Positions 35,701-46,919 of a stretch of DNA of 64,000 nt are shown here, piece after piece. Below the pieces are notes generated by a model that ran no database searches, was not told the DNA's origin, and saw only the letters and a program-made list of their open reading frames with translations. Within the stretch, counting starts at the first letter, position 1; every line of letters starts with the position of its first letter. Made by a program: the position numbers and the translations under genes. Source of the DNA: Durusdinium trenchii (Eukaryota > Sar > Dinophyceae > Suessiales > Symbiodiniaceae); assembly GCA_963970005.1 (NCBI GenBank), contig CAXAMN010027450.1, positions 335,677 to 399,676 on the forward strand, written 5' to 3'.

Positions 35701-37946
35701 ATAAATCTTCACTTTGGAGTAATAATAGAAGTGGGAGGAAACAGCTTAAGCTTGCTTTTTCTGACTTTGCAGTTGTGAACGAATTTGAAGTTTTAGGCGC
35801 CAGAATCTACACTTCTTCCAACTCCCCGTTTGGATTTTCTGATAAAGCACTCAAACGTGCTTTGACAGACATTGATAACATTGCGGTACTTCCCGTTCCA
35901 CGTGCGACAAAATCCTTTCTAATTGGTGCAAAGGTCATTCCTCGTTTGACCTACGGTGCTCACATCTCTCGCATTCCCAAACGAGCTCTTGATCAGATTC
36001 AAAATGCGATTGTGCGGTGCCTTTGGTTTGGACGGCCGAAGTGGCGTTCCAAATGGCTTGTTCAGGCTGTCCTTTCCAAGCCACATAGGACTGAGCCCAC
36101 CTTTGCGTGTGCCTATCACATTGTGATTGAGGCCCTTCGTGCATGCTTTCTTCAACCCGATTTGTTTCCCAAATTGTTGCGCACTTTTCAGAGTACGCAA
36201 AATTTGCCCCATTCACTTGCCAGCCGACTCCAAGAGGCTTGTGGAACTCTTGGAATTCAGCTTGATCAGTGTATGCGGTTATCCGCCTTTGGGTCTCAAC
36301 CGGTTTGCTTTGATCAGCTTGCACCCCAGGATGCCAGAAGAGCCCTGCAGGCAATTTGCAGGCATGCGTGTTATCAAAAGGCATCCACAACACCACGTAA
36401 GGACTTTCTCAAGCCAAAAGGTATTTTTGATCATCAGTTGACTGGCATTTCGCTTGCCACTGGTCGGGATGTCACAGACGGCATTCATAATTCTATAAGA
36501 TTTGAATCAGTGGTTGTAGGTTGTTGCCTCACCAATGATCGTATGGCAGCTACAGGGTGGGTCGACACACCGTTGTGCCGATTCTGCAAGCGAACTAAGG
36601 AATCGATGCCTCACCTGATTGAATGTGCCAGCCTCCATCAAAACATTGGGGCACCAGTTCCACACCAACTTGGAGAGAACTTTTTGACGCTTGGTCATAT
36701 AGAACATCCATTCTTTATTGCACGCAAGCGGCTGTTGCATCAACAGTCCAATGAGTTGATCTTTACGGATGAATTCTGCCCTGGCGAACCAACGCCTTTG
36801 TGGACAGATGGATCTGTGATACACGGTGACAACTTCTGGCTGGCAACCGGTTCTTTTGCCATCATTGATGCAAATGGAAGTACAGTTTCGTGCGGCATGG
36901 TTAATCATTGGGCATTGAGCTCCTTTGTCACAGAGTTATGGGCTATTTTCAGTGCTTTCTCTCGAGCCACTTCGCCAGTTATTGTGTATTCGGACTGCCA
37001 ATCTGCCGTCAATCAGATTAACGACTTCCTGCAAAACGGATGCATTCAGGCCACGTGGCTGTGCCAGAAATGGTGGGGTCGTTTCCGTGAGCTTGTGCTG
37101 CTTAGGCGACAGACACATCCGCAGCCGTTTCAAACCAGTTGGATTCCTGCACACCAGCTCGAGGAAGTTGCTGACAACTTATTGACAGAGTCACAGGCAC
37201 TGTTGTGTGGCACCACAGTGCAACATATTCTGTTAAACAGAACTGCTGACCGTGTGGCCAAGCGTTTGGCGTTTCGGCTTGCTCCGGTGTGCTCAGAGAC
37301 TTTCAACCAGGCGAAACATGCTGCCTACAGGCATCAGCAATGGCTTGTACACCTCCATTCTTTGTTGCCAACACGTGATACACAGGTTCCCGACCCTGCC
37401 GAGAAAGGTGTCGCAGAAGTTCCAGATGATCTCACTGAAACTCAGGCTATGGAGCTTTACCCGCAGTGGCATTGGACCACTCCACAAGCAAAGTTCTCCT
37501 GGAAACCAAAAATCCCAGATGACATGCCAGCGCCGAAGTCATGGAAGCATGGGGTCGAGACATGGACCCAAGTCAGGAAGTTCTTTCAAAATCTGCGCTG
37601 GCTTTGTCACAAAGCTGAGTCATATTCGTTTACTGAGTTGGCAGTCGCATTTCATGCGGCGGGGCACCGTATCCAGGGCGACCAAGAGCAGATCACATTT
37701 CGTGACCTTTACAAAGTGATTCGTGAAGCATTGTTATACTTGCATAAGAGTGCCGATGCGCAGCCAGTTCCTGGAATTTTTAACTCGACCAGACCACGCG
37801 CGTGTGGCCGCATCCTACCGCAAGGGTGCATCGAGGGGGCCACGCCCTTTGTTTCGTCACAGGCACGAGTCCTGTTGGCAAAACTTTTTGGTGTTGGTGC
37901 GGATCGTCGTCTTGAGACATGGACGATCCCCGTGAATGATTGGTAG
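32793..37946 (+). CDS. LINE ORF3: APE endonuclease, reverse transcriptase, zinc knuckle and RNase H
   Basis: 1717 residues from the first in-frame ATG (32793); the frame is open from 32634, right after the ORF2 stop. The N-terminal ~200 residues are very hydrophobic. Endonuclease motifs: SANIGSLNTNQ (~33351), LQETR (~33417), SGDFQAVPASY (~33820), SIDGVLLN (~33990) and HRPI (~34068). RT motifs: A KIDKSKAFDRI (~35310), B NGVAQGCSFSI (~35483) and C YIDDAY (~35590). A Cys/His knuckle CRFCKR...HLIEC lies at ~36575-36627. RNase H has WTDGSV (~36799), TELWAIF (~36930), YSDCQSAVNQI (~36987) and ADRVAKRLAF (~37249), so all four acidic positions are present. The enzyme nicks target DNA, copies the element RNA and removes the RNA strand. 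No frameshift or internal stop was seen. It lies between ORF2 and the 90-nt 3' UTR. Confidence 0.93.
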   Translation: MSTLSVVDFTWPSAVVSFLQIHPYSAWSLLCLWLLPWISLVYISFAAYLSLCARSQCHLFSLCAEYPGDHVLRMIRLKEMHIPPNRFRHKLMDFQWCLTTLSFCLLAWPAVFYPAIPVFEMWCDLLNEFKDHSPKSGGPFPPYIFDSASKGDGRVRAASDRRQHSGLQFDSTLGFPGEGPELTTLVSANIGSLNTNQLWKSWGADITCLQETRIGKNNVRTSTRNIEAVGLRPILGQLLPGLWHANGTTKTPCGGTAILGPDVAITPFEPKHDQTGLFDCLFQTKRFAAAWYQVTSKIQALILCVYACTGASSDSRVHKENDKMFADILTLVAQFGDIPVILSGDFQAVPASYESLAGALNFHGWIDPLSSTDEWGSVTRPYTYSKDCSFSGADEGCTSIDGVLLNKVAFCAMQDVRVLEHFGRQHRPIKVTFRWASLLQTGFILHKFAPIDTTQIQAVPWSEDPSPLWQNQFEAAFHDASDHELKWKVVNEFFQKSLLNEGGQWGKGPRVRAASPQFVNKRICPKQLVTRCAATQVSLDLYKLIRRLDELFVRLSRESGSPQDVFNTKRLARRTFNIVHKLTPSIVWATPDSPTLVEVFFVRRWAEQFATTLDSRIRLKRIQSWKRKIQESAQGGCAYIFQHLRQKAQDEPPNLVLDSAGQIITQPEDAIATPIKMLEVVWPYIHGKQVKADLPPISAKDLYQVIQRRKPHVAPGLDGWRTQELQMLHPSCFHALALFFQSLEQSKDPLPQALVNVKQVILNKPGTASPMNKRLITIIPPLLLAYTGARYAQLQQWQNQAFPNAIVGGVKHRAMSSLYNEVRLELDVANLDQETVCGIKIDKSKAFDRILPQFAACLFVAFGIPIYVVSVFLRFYQGLRKHMAYRSWTTPVGTTHPNGVAQGCSFSILAMNAYNKVWYHLIENLPGISVRAYIDDAYLWRRILNLHHLQTAIRVTRVWDALVGQKLNPDKSSLWSNNRSGRKQLKLAFSDFAVVNEFEVLGARIYTSSNSPFGFSDKALKRALTDIDNIAVLPVPRATKSFLIGAKVIPRLTYGAHISRIPKRALDQIQNAIVRCLWFGRPKWRSKWLVQAVLSKPHRTEPTFACAYHIVIEALRACFLQPDLFPKLLRTFQSTQNLPHSLASRLQEACGTLGIQLDQCMRLSAFGSQPVCFDQLAPQDARRALQAICRHACYQKASTTPRKDFLKPKGIFDHQLTGISLATGRDVTDGIHNSIRFESVVVGCCLTNDRMAATGWVDTPLCRFCKRTKESMPHLIECASLHQNIGAPVPHQLGENFLTLGHIEHPFFIARKRLLHQQSNELIFTDEFCPGEPTPLWTDGSVIHGDNFWLATGSFAIIDANGSTVSCGMVNHWALSSFVTELWAIFSAFSRATSPVIVYSDCQSAVNQINDFLQNGCIQATWLCQKWWGRFRELVLLRRQTHPQPFQTSWIPAHQLEEVADNLLTESQALLCGTTVQHILLNRTADRVAKRLAFRLAPVCSETFNQAKHAAYRHQQWLVHLHSLLPTRDTQVPDPAEKGVAEVPDDLTETQAMELYPQWHWTTPQAKFSWKPKIPDDMPAPKSWKHGVETWTQVRKFFQNLRWLCHKAESYSFTELAVAFHAAGHRIQGDQEQITFRDLYKVIREALLYLHKSADAQPVPGIFNSTRPRACGRILPQGCIEGATPFVSSQARVLLAKLFGVGADRRLETWTIPVNDW

Positions 37947-37984
37947 TGCATGTTGATCCTTTTCACCTGGGGAATTCCCATGTT

Positions 37985-38000
37985 TGGACCAGAGAGTCCA
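37985..38000 (+). other. Small hairpin in the LINE 3' UTR
   Basis: TGGAC and GTCCA form a 5-bp stem around a 6-nt loop, 36 bp before the 3' end of the element. LINE reverse transcriptases often recognise a 3' stem-loop. The stem is short, so this is only suggestive. Confidence 0.3.
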
Positions 38001-38036
38001 GGCATGACATCGACTTGGACCGATGTGCGAGAGGTA

Positions 38037-38053
38037 GTAATTAGTTGTAAAAA
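38037..38053 (+). repeat. Target-site duplication, 3' copy
   Basis: GTAATTAGTTGTAAAAA, identical to 27025-27041, directly after the LINE 3' end. Joining the flanks across one copy predicts the empty site. Confidence 0.88.
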
Positions 38054-40840
38054 GTTGCACTACGTGGAAACTAGGACATTATCATGACATACACATTTTG
38101 CACGATGGTTTGATGAAATTCACTTTGTGGAAGACATCTTCGGCATCATGTGGAACACGTTGGTGCAACAAACAATGATGACTCGAGTTGTGAGGGAAGA
38201 AATCACCCACACTCTGCTCGGAGCTCTATCTCGTCCACCGAGGAAAATCACCTTGTGACAGCGTTTGACGGGTTGAAAGATCTACAAGTAGGGTCTCCTG
38301 TCTCAAAATGAAGGTGTCCTTCACGTCCTTCGCGTTCCGCTCCAAAAGAGGAATTCAGCGTTCGACTTGGGCGTGTCGGGCCTTGGCGTTGAGCCCTGCT
38401 GCTCCTTTGTAGATGACTGAGCTCGCTTGGTTCAGAATGCCATCGCTCCTCAGTCCGAGCGATTTATCAGAAGTCATCAAGTGCGCAGAAAGCCTTTCGG
38501 AAAGCCCAAGTAGGTCAAAGGCCCGAAATCTCTCAGAGGAAACTTAGGAACCCGCCAAACAAGCCAGCTTTTGAAGGACTTAAGTGCATGCACATCCTGA
38601 AGCCATCCCATCCCCAGCTCCAAGCCAGGCCCCTTCTGCCTGGACCTGAAACACGCGATCCTTGGTGAAGCCTAACACCACCTTGAAAGGATGTTTGATG
38701 ATGTTTGTATTTATACAAACTGTATCTATATATTCAAAAAAAGCACGAGAAGAGAGATCGTTAATAATGTTACATATACTTTTGAGCTTTGGCCATGTCT
38801 GTCAACGAACCTGATCTGTTGTCCGAGCTCAGTCCGTGGCAATCTGGTGTGCTTGACGGGTTGTGAGGTATCCAGCTTGATTCGGGAAACTTAAGAAAGC
38901 ATTGATTACAGTAGATTACAGGTTGCTAGGAACATGACCTCCACGAGCATCGACAGTGTTTGAAGCACCGTTTCTGTCTCATTCGTCGCGGCCGACAGAG
39001 CATGGAGTACTGGTGCTCAAAGAGATAAAGGTTGAACTTTTGAGAAAATCAGGTGCTTTCAACAATAGTACTGTTGTCAGCAGATTGAGCTATTGCATTC
39101 ATATTTTACTAACTAGTATAGTTGAAATACAGAAAAATGAACCTTCTAAGGTCCACGCCCATCAATGTCACTGTCCCAAATCAAGGTGTCCACATGGCCT
39201 CAGTTTGACACCGATCCAAAATGGCTTCTTGTCCTCTGGACTCTGGCATGTGTCCCAAAGATTTGGAACATCAATTCCAAAGGCAAGAAACCATCAACAA
39301 GCTTGCTCTCAGGCCTTTGGACACCCTTGGACTCCCTCGGACTCCTTTGGACTCCCTCTGACTCAGCCAGCACTGAAAAAAGGATGAGCCAGCGATCTGT
39401 CTGGATTTGCCAAAAGAGGCAGGGACCTCCAAGCCAACATAAGCCAACTAGTACAAAGACAAGTAGGATCAAATTGGCAAGACTGGAGACAGTATATAGC
39501 AGCCACATACCAGCAACATTCCAACATCCCAGCCTTTGGCCGGTCGCACTCAGATCCCGTGCTCAGGGTGTTGGTGTTCTCTGCCACCAGGCGTTTTCCG
39601 GTCCGCCGCTCCTGGTTTCGGACGGAGCTGGCGGTTTCAGGTGTCGGAGGGTTGTGTTTCGATGTGTTTGACGCAAAACAAGTAGTGATGGTCTCCAGCC
39701 AGCCTAGCGATGGCCTCCAACCTCCAATTCCATTGATTGGATGACTTCATACGTGCGAACAGTGAAGAAAGACCATGCATATGTGTCATGTGGGTTTGCC
39801 TCAGGATACCGACCCTGCACCGACCCTGGAAGACAAAGGAATACGAAACCAGGAGATGAGGCGTGTGTCTCTGACCTCTTGGCGTGTGTTTTTGGCTTGA
39901 CCTCTTGAGGTTCGGGAAGCTGCCCCACGGCCCCAGTAGAATCATAAGACTACTGAGCCCAGATTCTTCATCAAGCCCAAAAGACAAATCCCCAAAAGAG
40001 ACCTTGCATGTACAAAATGTATAAGGAGTAAGTCTCAGCAGGAGCATGGTGTCCAATCGAAAAAATGCGCTCGCCAAATGGATCGAAATCAGTGCAAATG
40101 ATTTTAGTTTGTCAATCTTGAGGTCGCAGGTTGCCTCTCCTTGAACTGCCCAGCAGGGGGCAATGACTCTGGACGGAGCTTCTCAGGCATGACCCACACC
40201 TCCTTCCAAGCGAAGCGGCGAAAAAACGCAGAAAACGACTCACAAACGACTGGGACCATGGCTACGGAACAGGTGAGTGGCCAATTCACCGATGGTGCCC
40301 AGCTGCATTATCCGAAATTATGTATAATTATCAGGTTGTGGCAACTCGACTGGGATTTGTTTTAGGATGAAGTTCACTGAAGTTTGTTTGGAGCTTCCCC
40401 AATAAGCTGTGGATTGATCCCAAACTCCCAAACGTTTGAAAAAGACTTGGAGAGCAACTGGTTGGATTCACTTTGCCAACCTCAAACCACCGCAAACAAT
40501 CACGCCATGGGAAAAAGGGGCTGAATCCACGCAACTCCGGCGGAATGACCGCGCTCCGCCCAACCAGCTATTTGCACCCGCTTTGTGGACAGCAGAAAAC
40601 ATCAGAAAACCATCGGAACGAGACCTACCGGCGCTGTGACTCGGAAACCTCGAGATCTCGGCGTGTGGACAACTGCAGTGGCCGGACTGAGTGGCGCCTT
40701 TTCCCAGGGATCACATCTGGTTGAAAGAGTACTACATCCTACTACCCTAAAATCCCCAAATGAAAAACCTATAGGGTCACTATATTTACATATATTTACA
40801 GTGCTAACATATGAGCCATCCAAGAAGCCATCCTCAGATC

Positions 40841-40962
40841 CTCCTCAGCTCGCGTCGGCGGACGGGGCGAAGCGGCGAAGGCGCTCCGTGCCTCGACTCG
40901 TGCCTTGTACGCCTCCCGCTCGACAGCCCTGGGGTTCTTCGGGAGGATCGGCACATCTCGAC
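40841..40962 (-). CDS. Candidate exon, protein unknown
   Basis: The acceptor TCCCAG is followed by G and the end GAGGAG by a GA donor (GATCTG), matching the two decoded genes. It encodes 40 codons, including DVPILPKNPRAVEREAYKAR, helical and charged. No family or neighbouring exon was recognised. Confidence 0.3.
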
Positions 40963-41383
40963 CTGGGACATCCGTGGGTCGAAGACCGATACCGAAAGAA
41001 GGACCTGTAGAAGGACCAAAAGCTACTGGGTTCAACCCCAATAAACGGACTGTCACGTCCGAACCAACAAGGTCCAACGTCGAGCGCTTCAGCCAAAAAC
41101 ATGTCCGGACCTGGCCATCCACTCCCAATCTCTGGGTGTTCGCACTCGGAAGATGTTTGCAGATCATAGTTCTTTAAAATGTTTATGTTTGGTTCTTTCC
41201 TCTAATCTCAACCTTAACCTGCCTAAAGCCTCAACCTAAATCTGTTGCGCCCACCAGGATCACCTCAGGGCCACGTTTACTCTTCGGATTCGACCACATC
41301 GCCCGCCCGGGTTCCGCGTCCGTCGGGCTCTCGATGGGCGAAAAACGGAAGTCACAAGTCGATGGCGATCTCCGATTGATACC

Positions 41384-41495
41384 AGTAACAAGAAGCTAAG
41401 CTACTAGTAGCTAGAAGCTACATGAAGCTACTAGGCTACTAGGAACAAGAAGCTACTAGTAACAAGATGTAACAAGTGCATCAAGAAGCTACATG
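41384..41495. repeat. Dispersed CTACTAG repeat block
   Basis: Repeated AACAAGAAGCTACTAGTAG modules. A GGTCTCCAGCCAGC/GATGGCCTCCAACC variant lies nearby at 39682-39722. Confidence 0.75.
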
Positions 41496-43552
41496 CCAGC
41501 CTTTGGGGGGATCTTCGGAGAATCAAAAATGAATCCGAGCAAAGTGGAAGATCCTAGGCAGGGGGAAAAAACATCAATCAAGCTACTCGATCACGTCCTT
41601 AACTGAGAGAAGTGACAACCATTAGTCAGAAGTTTAGATGTTTGGAACAATCCATGAGGCTCTTACTGAGGCTCTTCCTATCCCAAGATCAGATGAAAGC
41701 TGATCTGAAAAGAGAATTAGAAAAACAACGTCTTCTGCCTCATAAAGGAAAGCACCTCTTCCTCCATGATGTCAAGCTGGAGAGCCCTTCCATCTGGCTG
41801 AGATGCTTTTTGCGGTCCGTATGACTCCTTTTCTGGGCCCTCTCACGCGCCACAAACGGAGCTCGCAAATTGGCATAGGCCTTCCGGAAAGGCCCATGCG
41901 GTCGCAGTCTCCAAATTGGCCGGATCCACCGGAACTGACCTCTGTTCTGTCGGGGGAGGCCCGGAACTGCTTCATTTGTTCATCCGCTTTTGGAGAAGCC
42001 GATTGCAAAAACGCGAGTTTCAGACCGATGCAGATCGCTGTTCGGGGTGGTTCTAAGGCGTCATCGCAATGCGCGTGTTGCTCACAGTGAAATCCTTTCG
42101 CCACTGGGCAGTGACATCCGAAAAAGAAAGTCCTTTGGGTTTGCGGTCAAAAAGTATGATACGCAGAATCACTATATACCAACTGCTGGTTATGGACCCC
42201 TGGTGCTTGAAAGGCAAACTTGCAGAAGTTCAGCACACATGGCCCACTCCTGACACTGAAAATGACTTTCCATGAAGCCCTCTTGCTTGATGGTTCAGAG
42301 TTGTCCCAGAAGTAGTCTGCAATCACAGAAACTGAATGACAAAAGTCTGAAAAGCATCAGAACAACGAGGCAAAGGCCGTGAACACTTGCGAAGAGGAAC
42401 TTTTCGCATCATGAGATCAAGACCTGATAATTACAAGCTTGGACCACCAAAATTATACTCTGAGAGGTGTGTCTGACATTTGCTTCGGGATGTCCGGCAA
42501 GAACAAATGTCACACCCCGAGCAAACAGCCAACAGCTGTGATGTGTCTCTTTTCCAGGCAACCAACACACCGAGGTCCTTTCCAAGCCATGCCTGAAAGC
42601 TAAGGTTGTTTCCCAGCTTTTTGGAATGCCTGCAGCTGGCCGCTCTTTGAAAGATCAGTGCACGAAGAGGATGATGAATGCAAGCAGCTTGTATGAAGAA
42701 ACGTATGATAAGCCTAGATGGTCCATGGGTACAGAAAGGTGCGTTGAAGAACTAAGTGGAGAAGAGCCCACTTAGCCCTGAGCCAATCAATTGGCTGTTT
42801 AAACAGTCACACCGTCACACCGATCTTTTCAAAACTACTATCGCCTGCCCCCAATCCCATAGATCTCTTCCCAGAGTTCTTGCTTCGTGTCTGGGGAACT
42901 GTAGTGATACTGATACTATATAATCTATATAAACGTTTAGCACTGGCACTCGGTGCAGGAGACATTTTGAGGATGCACGTGAACGTAATGTCAAAAATAC
43001 TTGAAACTGTTGGGAAAAGATTACAAACTCTGGCATTTATCTGTCTTTTCGACACGCTGACCTCTCCAAATGACTATGCACCCAGATGGGTCCTACCTCA
43101 CCAGACGGGAATGTAACTTGCAAACGAAAACCCAAGTCTTCAAGAGGTCGATGTGTCCGTCGAGTAAGAAGGGATTCCAGTTGTTAGGCAAGCGGTCTGG
43201 AAAAAACAAACACTCCCACAAAGCTTGGGCAACCAACCATCCTGAGACATCCAGGCGACCGTCCTCAAACACATCGCCTGGACCGTCCTCGGTTCAAACC
43301 GGTCAGACCCAGACCAATGGACGGCCACTGCGCTCCAATGACCGGCAATACCGGCGCCTCATACGCTGGGCACCCGGACCCGGCTGGAAGGTTCATGCTC
43401 GGCATGGAGCTCGACTCAGCAGTGATGACAGGGCAATTTTCGTCTCCGGTGTGTGCGCAGTGGTCCCCAAGCATTTTGTAAGAGAAATCGTAACACAATG
43501 GGGAGTCAGCTTTTCGTTTTGAAGATCCATCTGGCATCTGAATAGTCTTAGT

Positions 43553-43609
43553 ATACGGTTCCCCGTGCTGCTTGTCCCAAACAGAGACAAGCAGCATGGG
43601 GAATCGTAT
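43553..43609. repeat. Inverted repeat with short loop
   Basis: 24-bp arms (ATACGGTTCCCCGTGC... and ...CATGGGGAATCGTAT) pair 22 of 24 around a 9-nt loop. It may be a MITE relic; no second copy was noticed. Confidence 0.8.
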
Positions 43610-45899
43610 GCACACCGGTACTGTATACCAGTAAAAAAACTCTATATATAACATGCATTCTGTGATAACTGTTAGTCTCCCAACAACATCGCAGCCAGAT
43701 CAGATGTGCAGTCCATTTCGTCGCATGGGCTCCAAACCCGCAGTGGGGCGACTGGATGGGTACCTCGGTTGAAGAGTCACAGGAAGATTGGTCCGGCCTT
43801 TCAAGAAATACAGTAGAACATCCTGAGCAAGTTGACACCCTCTGCAACTGCAACTCAAACATAGAAACTTAATGACACTGATGGGAGCTGGAAAGCTAGA
43901 GATCTTCTTACAGGCTCACCTTCTGCGACACGAAGACTCAATTTGCGCCTTGGAAATCATGCCGCTTTCGTGCTCCCGGGCCTGGATCAAGCCGAAGAAT
44001 CTACGGGACTTGTGGTGGCCTTGCTTCTGGATCTGGGCACTTTCCATTCGCAGGCTTGTGGGTGTTACGCTTCTTGAGCCAATAAACAAGTGGAGTAGAA
44101 GACTGTGAGGAACAAAAGGGGTTGCTCTGCATCCCCGTTGGGTGAGACCGCCAAACCTTCGAGCAACGTGCCAAATGGTCTCTGCACACCTTCAGCCGCT
44201 GGAGAGGTCATTTCGGGTGGATGCTGTGTCTTCATCGGTCACACCCACCAAATCCCTGTGGATCAGGGGTGACCTAGTTTAGTGGACTATCCCCATGCCC
44301 ATGCCAATTTCAGCACGTCAAACATCCAAATGAGCAACTCCCAATACCTCCTTTAGCGATTAAATGCAATGATCCGTTTCCCTGCCATGGCATGGATGTG
44401 AATTCCCCATGCGACGCTCACCGCTGCGGATCACGACGAAGCGACGAGCGCGCTGACCGCTGCCCATCCGCCCGCCAGGTGGAGGCCTCCATGAGAATTC
44501 AGGAAGGAATGTCTGGTATCCAAAGGCCCGGCCATCACCTGAATCGTTCCATCGGTGAATCGTCACACTCCTGGTGTGACACATCGAAGAGTAGCGGTTA
44601 GCTTGCAAGGACGCTTGGAGTTTGCAAGAGGCTGCAACGTGGTGTTTCACACTAAAATAAACATCCCATGTGGAATTCACGGTGAATGTCGAGAATAAGA
44701 GTCTATAGAGATAAAACCAAAAGAACAACCTCAAAGGGCAGAATGCCCCACTATAGAATCAAATCTCAACCTATTGCAGTGCTGAGAACCTGTTCTCTAT
44801 AAAATGGTTCAGCTCAACCTTTTGAGCAAAGCTATTGTTTTCCTCAATAAGTGTTGATGCCAAAATTTGGGAAAGCAATGATACAAATCCAAGGTTGAAG
44901 TTGATTCTATATCAAGCCTCCACAAATGCAAGCGCGCTTTCTACAAAATGAGATATCAACCTACCTGACCTCACAACACACCATCCACTCTGAAATCAAT
45001 TCTCAGCCTTCTACTACTCCAAATGCTGTCCATAAAATCAAAACCTACAACCCCTATAAGATCTGGTGCATTTTCATGCCTTCTCTATAGAATGGAATGG
45101 CTCAACCTATTGGGCATCATGAAAAATCAATTATGTGAATGCACAGGTTTTAAGACTAGCTGTTTTGAGGTAATTAGGTTGACATCTCCTAGGGAAAACG
45201 GGTCTATAAAATCTGAGTCGTTTTGAGCTTGACCTCCCAGATTCTATAGGATCTATTCGGCAGGGGATCTTAGAACTATACTCACAAATGCATCAAATAT
45301 GCTGCATGGCCCGCCTGGCAGCTTGTTGGTCCGAGGCGTCTTTGCGATCGCTATTTGAAGACAGTCGCTTTGGTCGTTTAAGTGGAAGCATTCGCAGGCC
45401 TGAACAGCTGTAAATTGCTGTAAAACATTTCAAACACACGTTGGCCCTGAATAAATTTCCTGAGCCTTGGCATGTTCTCGTGTCGGTGAAACCGTTGTAG
45501 ATGCTGCAGTTCCGAGGCGCAGGCGAAATTGAACTTTGGATGTTCACTGAACTTGGTTTTAAAAGTTGCTTTGATCTTCTGCTGAAGCATGCTGAAACTA
45601 GAACGACTTTCTAGTTAGTATTCTTCGGCCCAACTCCCAGCTCCCATCCCCGGAAAACACTAAAGAGATAGAAACACCCGGACTGAGAAACCTATTTGCC
45701 AAGCTTATCATGAAGTTGAACAACATTGAACAACTGCATGCAAATCTTCCACATAAGTTCTAACAATATGGCCGTGGGTCAAAACCAGGATCTTGGCTGA
45801 CCTACCTGGAAGGTCAAGCTAGATCGTGTTGGGGCTCGAGGTTATCCCCATATATTGAGTCTATTGCCACGCTGGGTGTGTCCCCAGCTGAGCCCAAAG

Positions 45900-45991
45900 G
45901 TTGCATCTGGGTACTGAAAGTGCATGCCCCGGACGGTTGGCAACTGCTCGCTTTTGGCCCGAGGAGCAGCGATTTGGCCCTCAGGGAAGAG
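45900..45991 (+). CDS. Candidate exon, protein unknown
   Basis: It follows CCCAAAG and ends GAAGAG before a GC donor (GCTGAT). It encodes 30 codons beginning CIWVLKVHAPDGWQLLAF. The splice pattern fits local genes; no family was recognised. Confidence 0.3.
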
Positions 45992-46765
45992 GCTGATATA
46001 GAAAGAAACATGGAATCATATTATGGAATCTCTGGATACGAACCATGGAGTCATCAATCATTGTTTGAAGGGATATGAAGAGATCAATATAATTAGAAGG
46101 CATATGAAGCACTTCCCCCAAACAAGACCAATCACCCCGAAATCTCGCACCAAGCACTTGAAGGAATCACCCAGCATGTGCCGATGTAAGTCGAAGGTGA
46201 TCACCTGACAATCGAGGTCGATCCCCTTTTCGCTCTCCGGCTTACGAATGGATCATTGGCTTGAATTGAAAGCGGGCCCCACGGCATTTGCACCTCAAAG
46301 GCGGATGTCGGGATCGCCCCAAAAAAGATGCGGCTCAAGTCTCCGTCAATGGTTTGACCATGTTTGACCAATCATTGTCGTTTGAACAGCCTGCTCCCGA
46401 GATCGGGCATTGAGCGTGTAAAATGATCAAACGGACCCTTTCCTCAATGACGAACCCAAGAACATTAACATGTAGTATAATATAATTAATATAATATATA
46501 GAGATTAGAAATGCATATATATAATATTACAGTGTTTACAGGTCTTTGATGGTGTTTGCATCCGAAGGTCAAGCGAAAACGGTTGCATATGTTTGAAGTA
46601 CCTCGTGAAACCTCCCACTTCTGTCTCCACGATATTGAGTTATATGTGATTATGTTGTGATCATTGGCCAACACGAACTCCCGAGAAAGGACTCTGAGGT
46701 TCCAGCCACACCGACTATCGCATGGGCATGGTCAAATACCTCGGTCTCGCACTTCCCTGGAGCGG

Positions 46766-46919
46766 ACAGTAGCTAGAAGCTACTAGTAGCAAGGGCATCG
46801 CTACTAGTAACAAGGGCACTACTACTAGTAGCTAGAAGCTACTAGTAACAAGTAGCTACTGGTTGTACTGCCCTTTTTACTAGTAGCGATGCCCTTGCTA
46901 CTAGTAGCTTCTAGCTACT
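46766..46919. repeat. Foldback element built from CTACTAG modules
   Basis: Arms 46766-46821 and 46864-46919 are reverse complements over 56 bp with two mismatches. The outer 41 bp match perfectly (CAGTAGCTAGAAGCTACTAG and onward). The 42-bp loop is made of the same modules. No target-site duplication is obvious. It could extrude as a long hairpin. Confidence 0.9.

Larger units (their letters stand above)
27042..38036 (+). mobile_element. Complete non-LTR (LINE) retrotransposon encoding a DNA methyltransferase
   Basis: This is an element of about 10,995 bp bounded by identical 17-bp direct repeats. It has three long intronless frames: ORF1 (methyltransferase plus Ulp1-like modules), ORF2 (Gag-like) and ORF3 (endonuclease, RT, RNase H). 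The 5' untranslated stretch to the first ATG is about 165 nt and the 3' one is 90 nt. There are no long terminal repeats and no poly(A) tail; the 3' end is GATGTGCGAGAGGTA. Identical target-site duplications and frames free of premature stops imply a young, possibly active copy. Full length at the 5' end is likely but not proven, because LINEs are often 5'-truncated. DNMT-carrying retrotransposons have been reported from Symbiodinium; whether this family is one of them needs a search. Confidence 0.92.

Noticed and set aside
27220-37500. Many antisense and shifted frames over 100 codons within the LINE
   Set aside because: They overlap ORF1-ORF3, which carry clear domain motifs; the others have no recognisable features.
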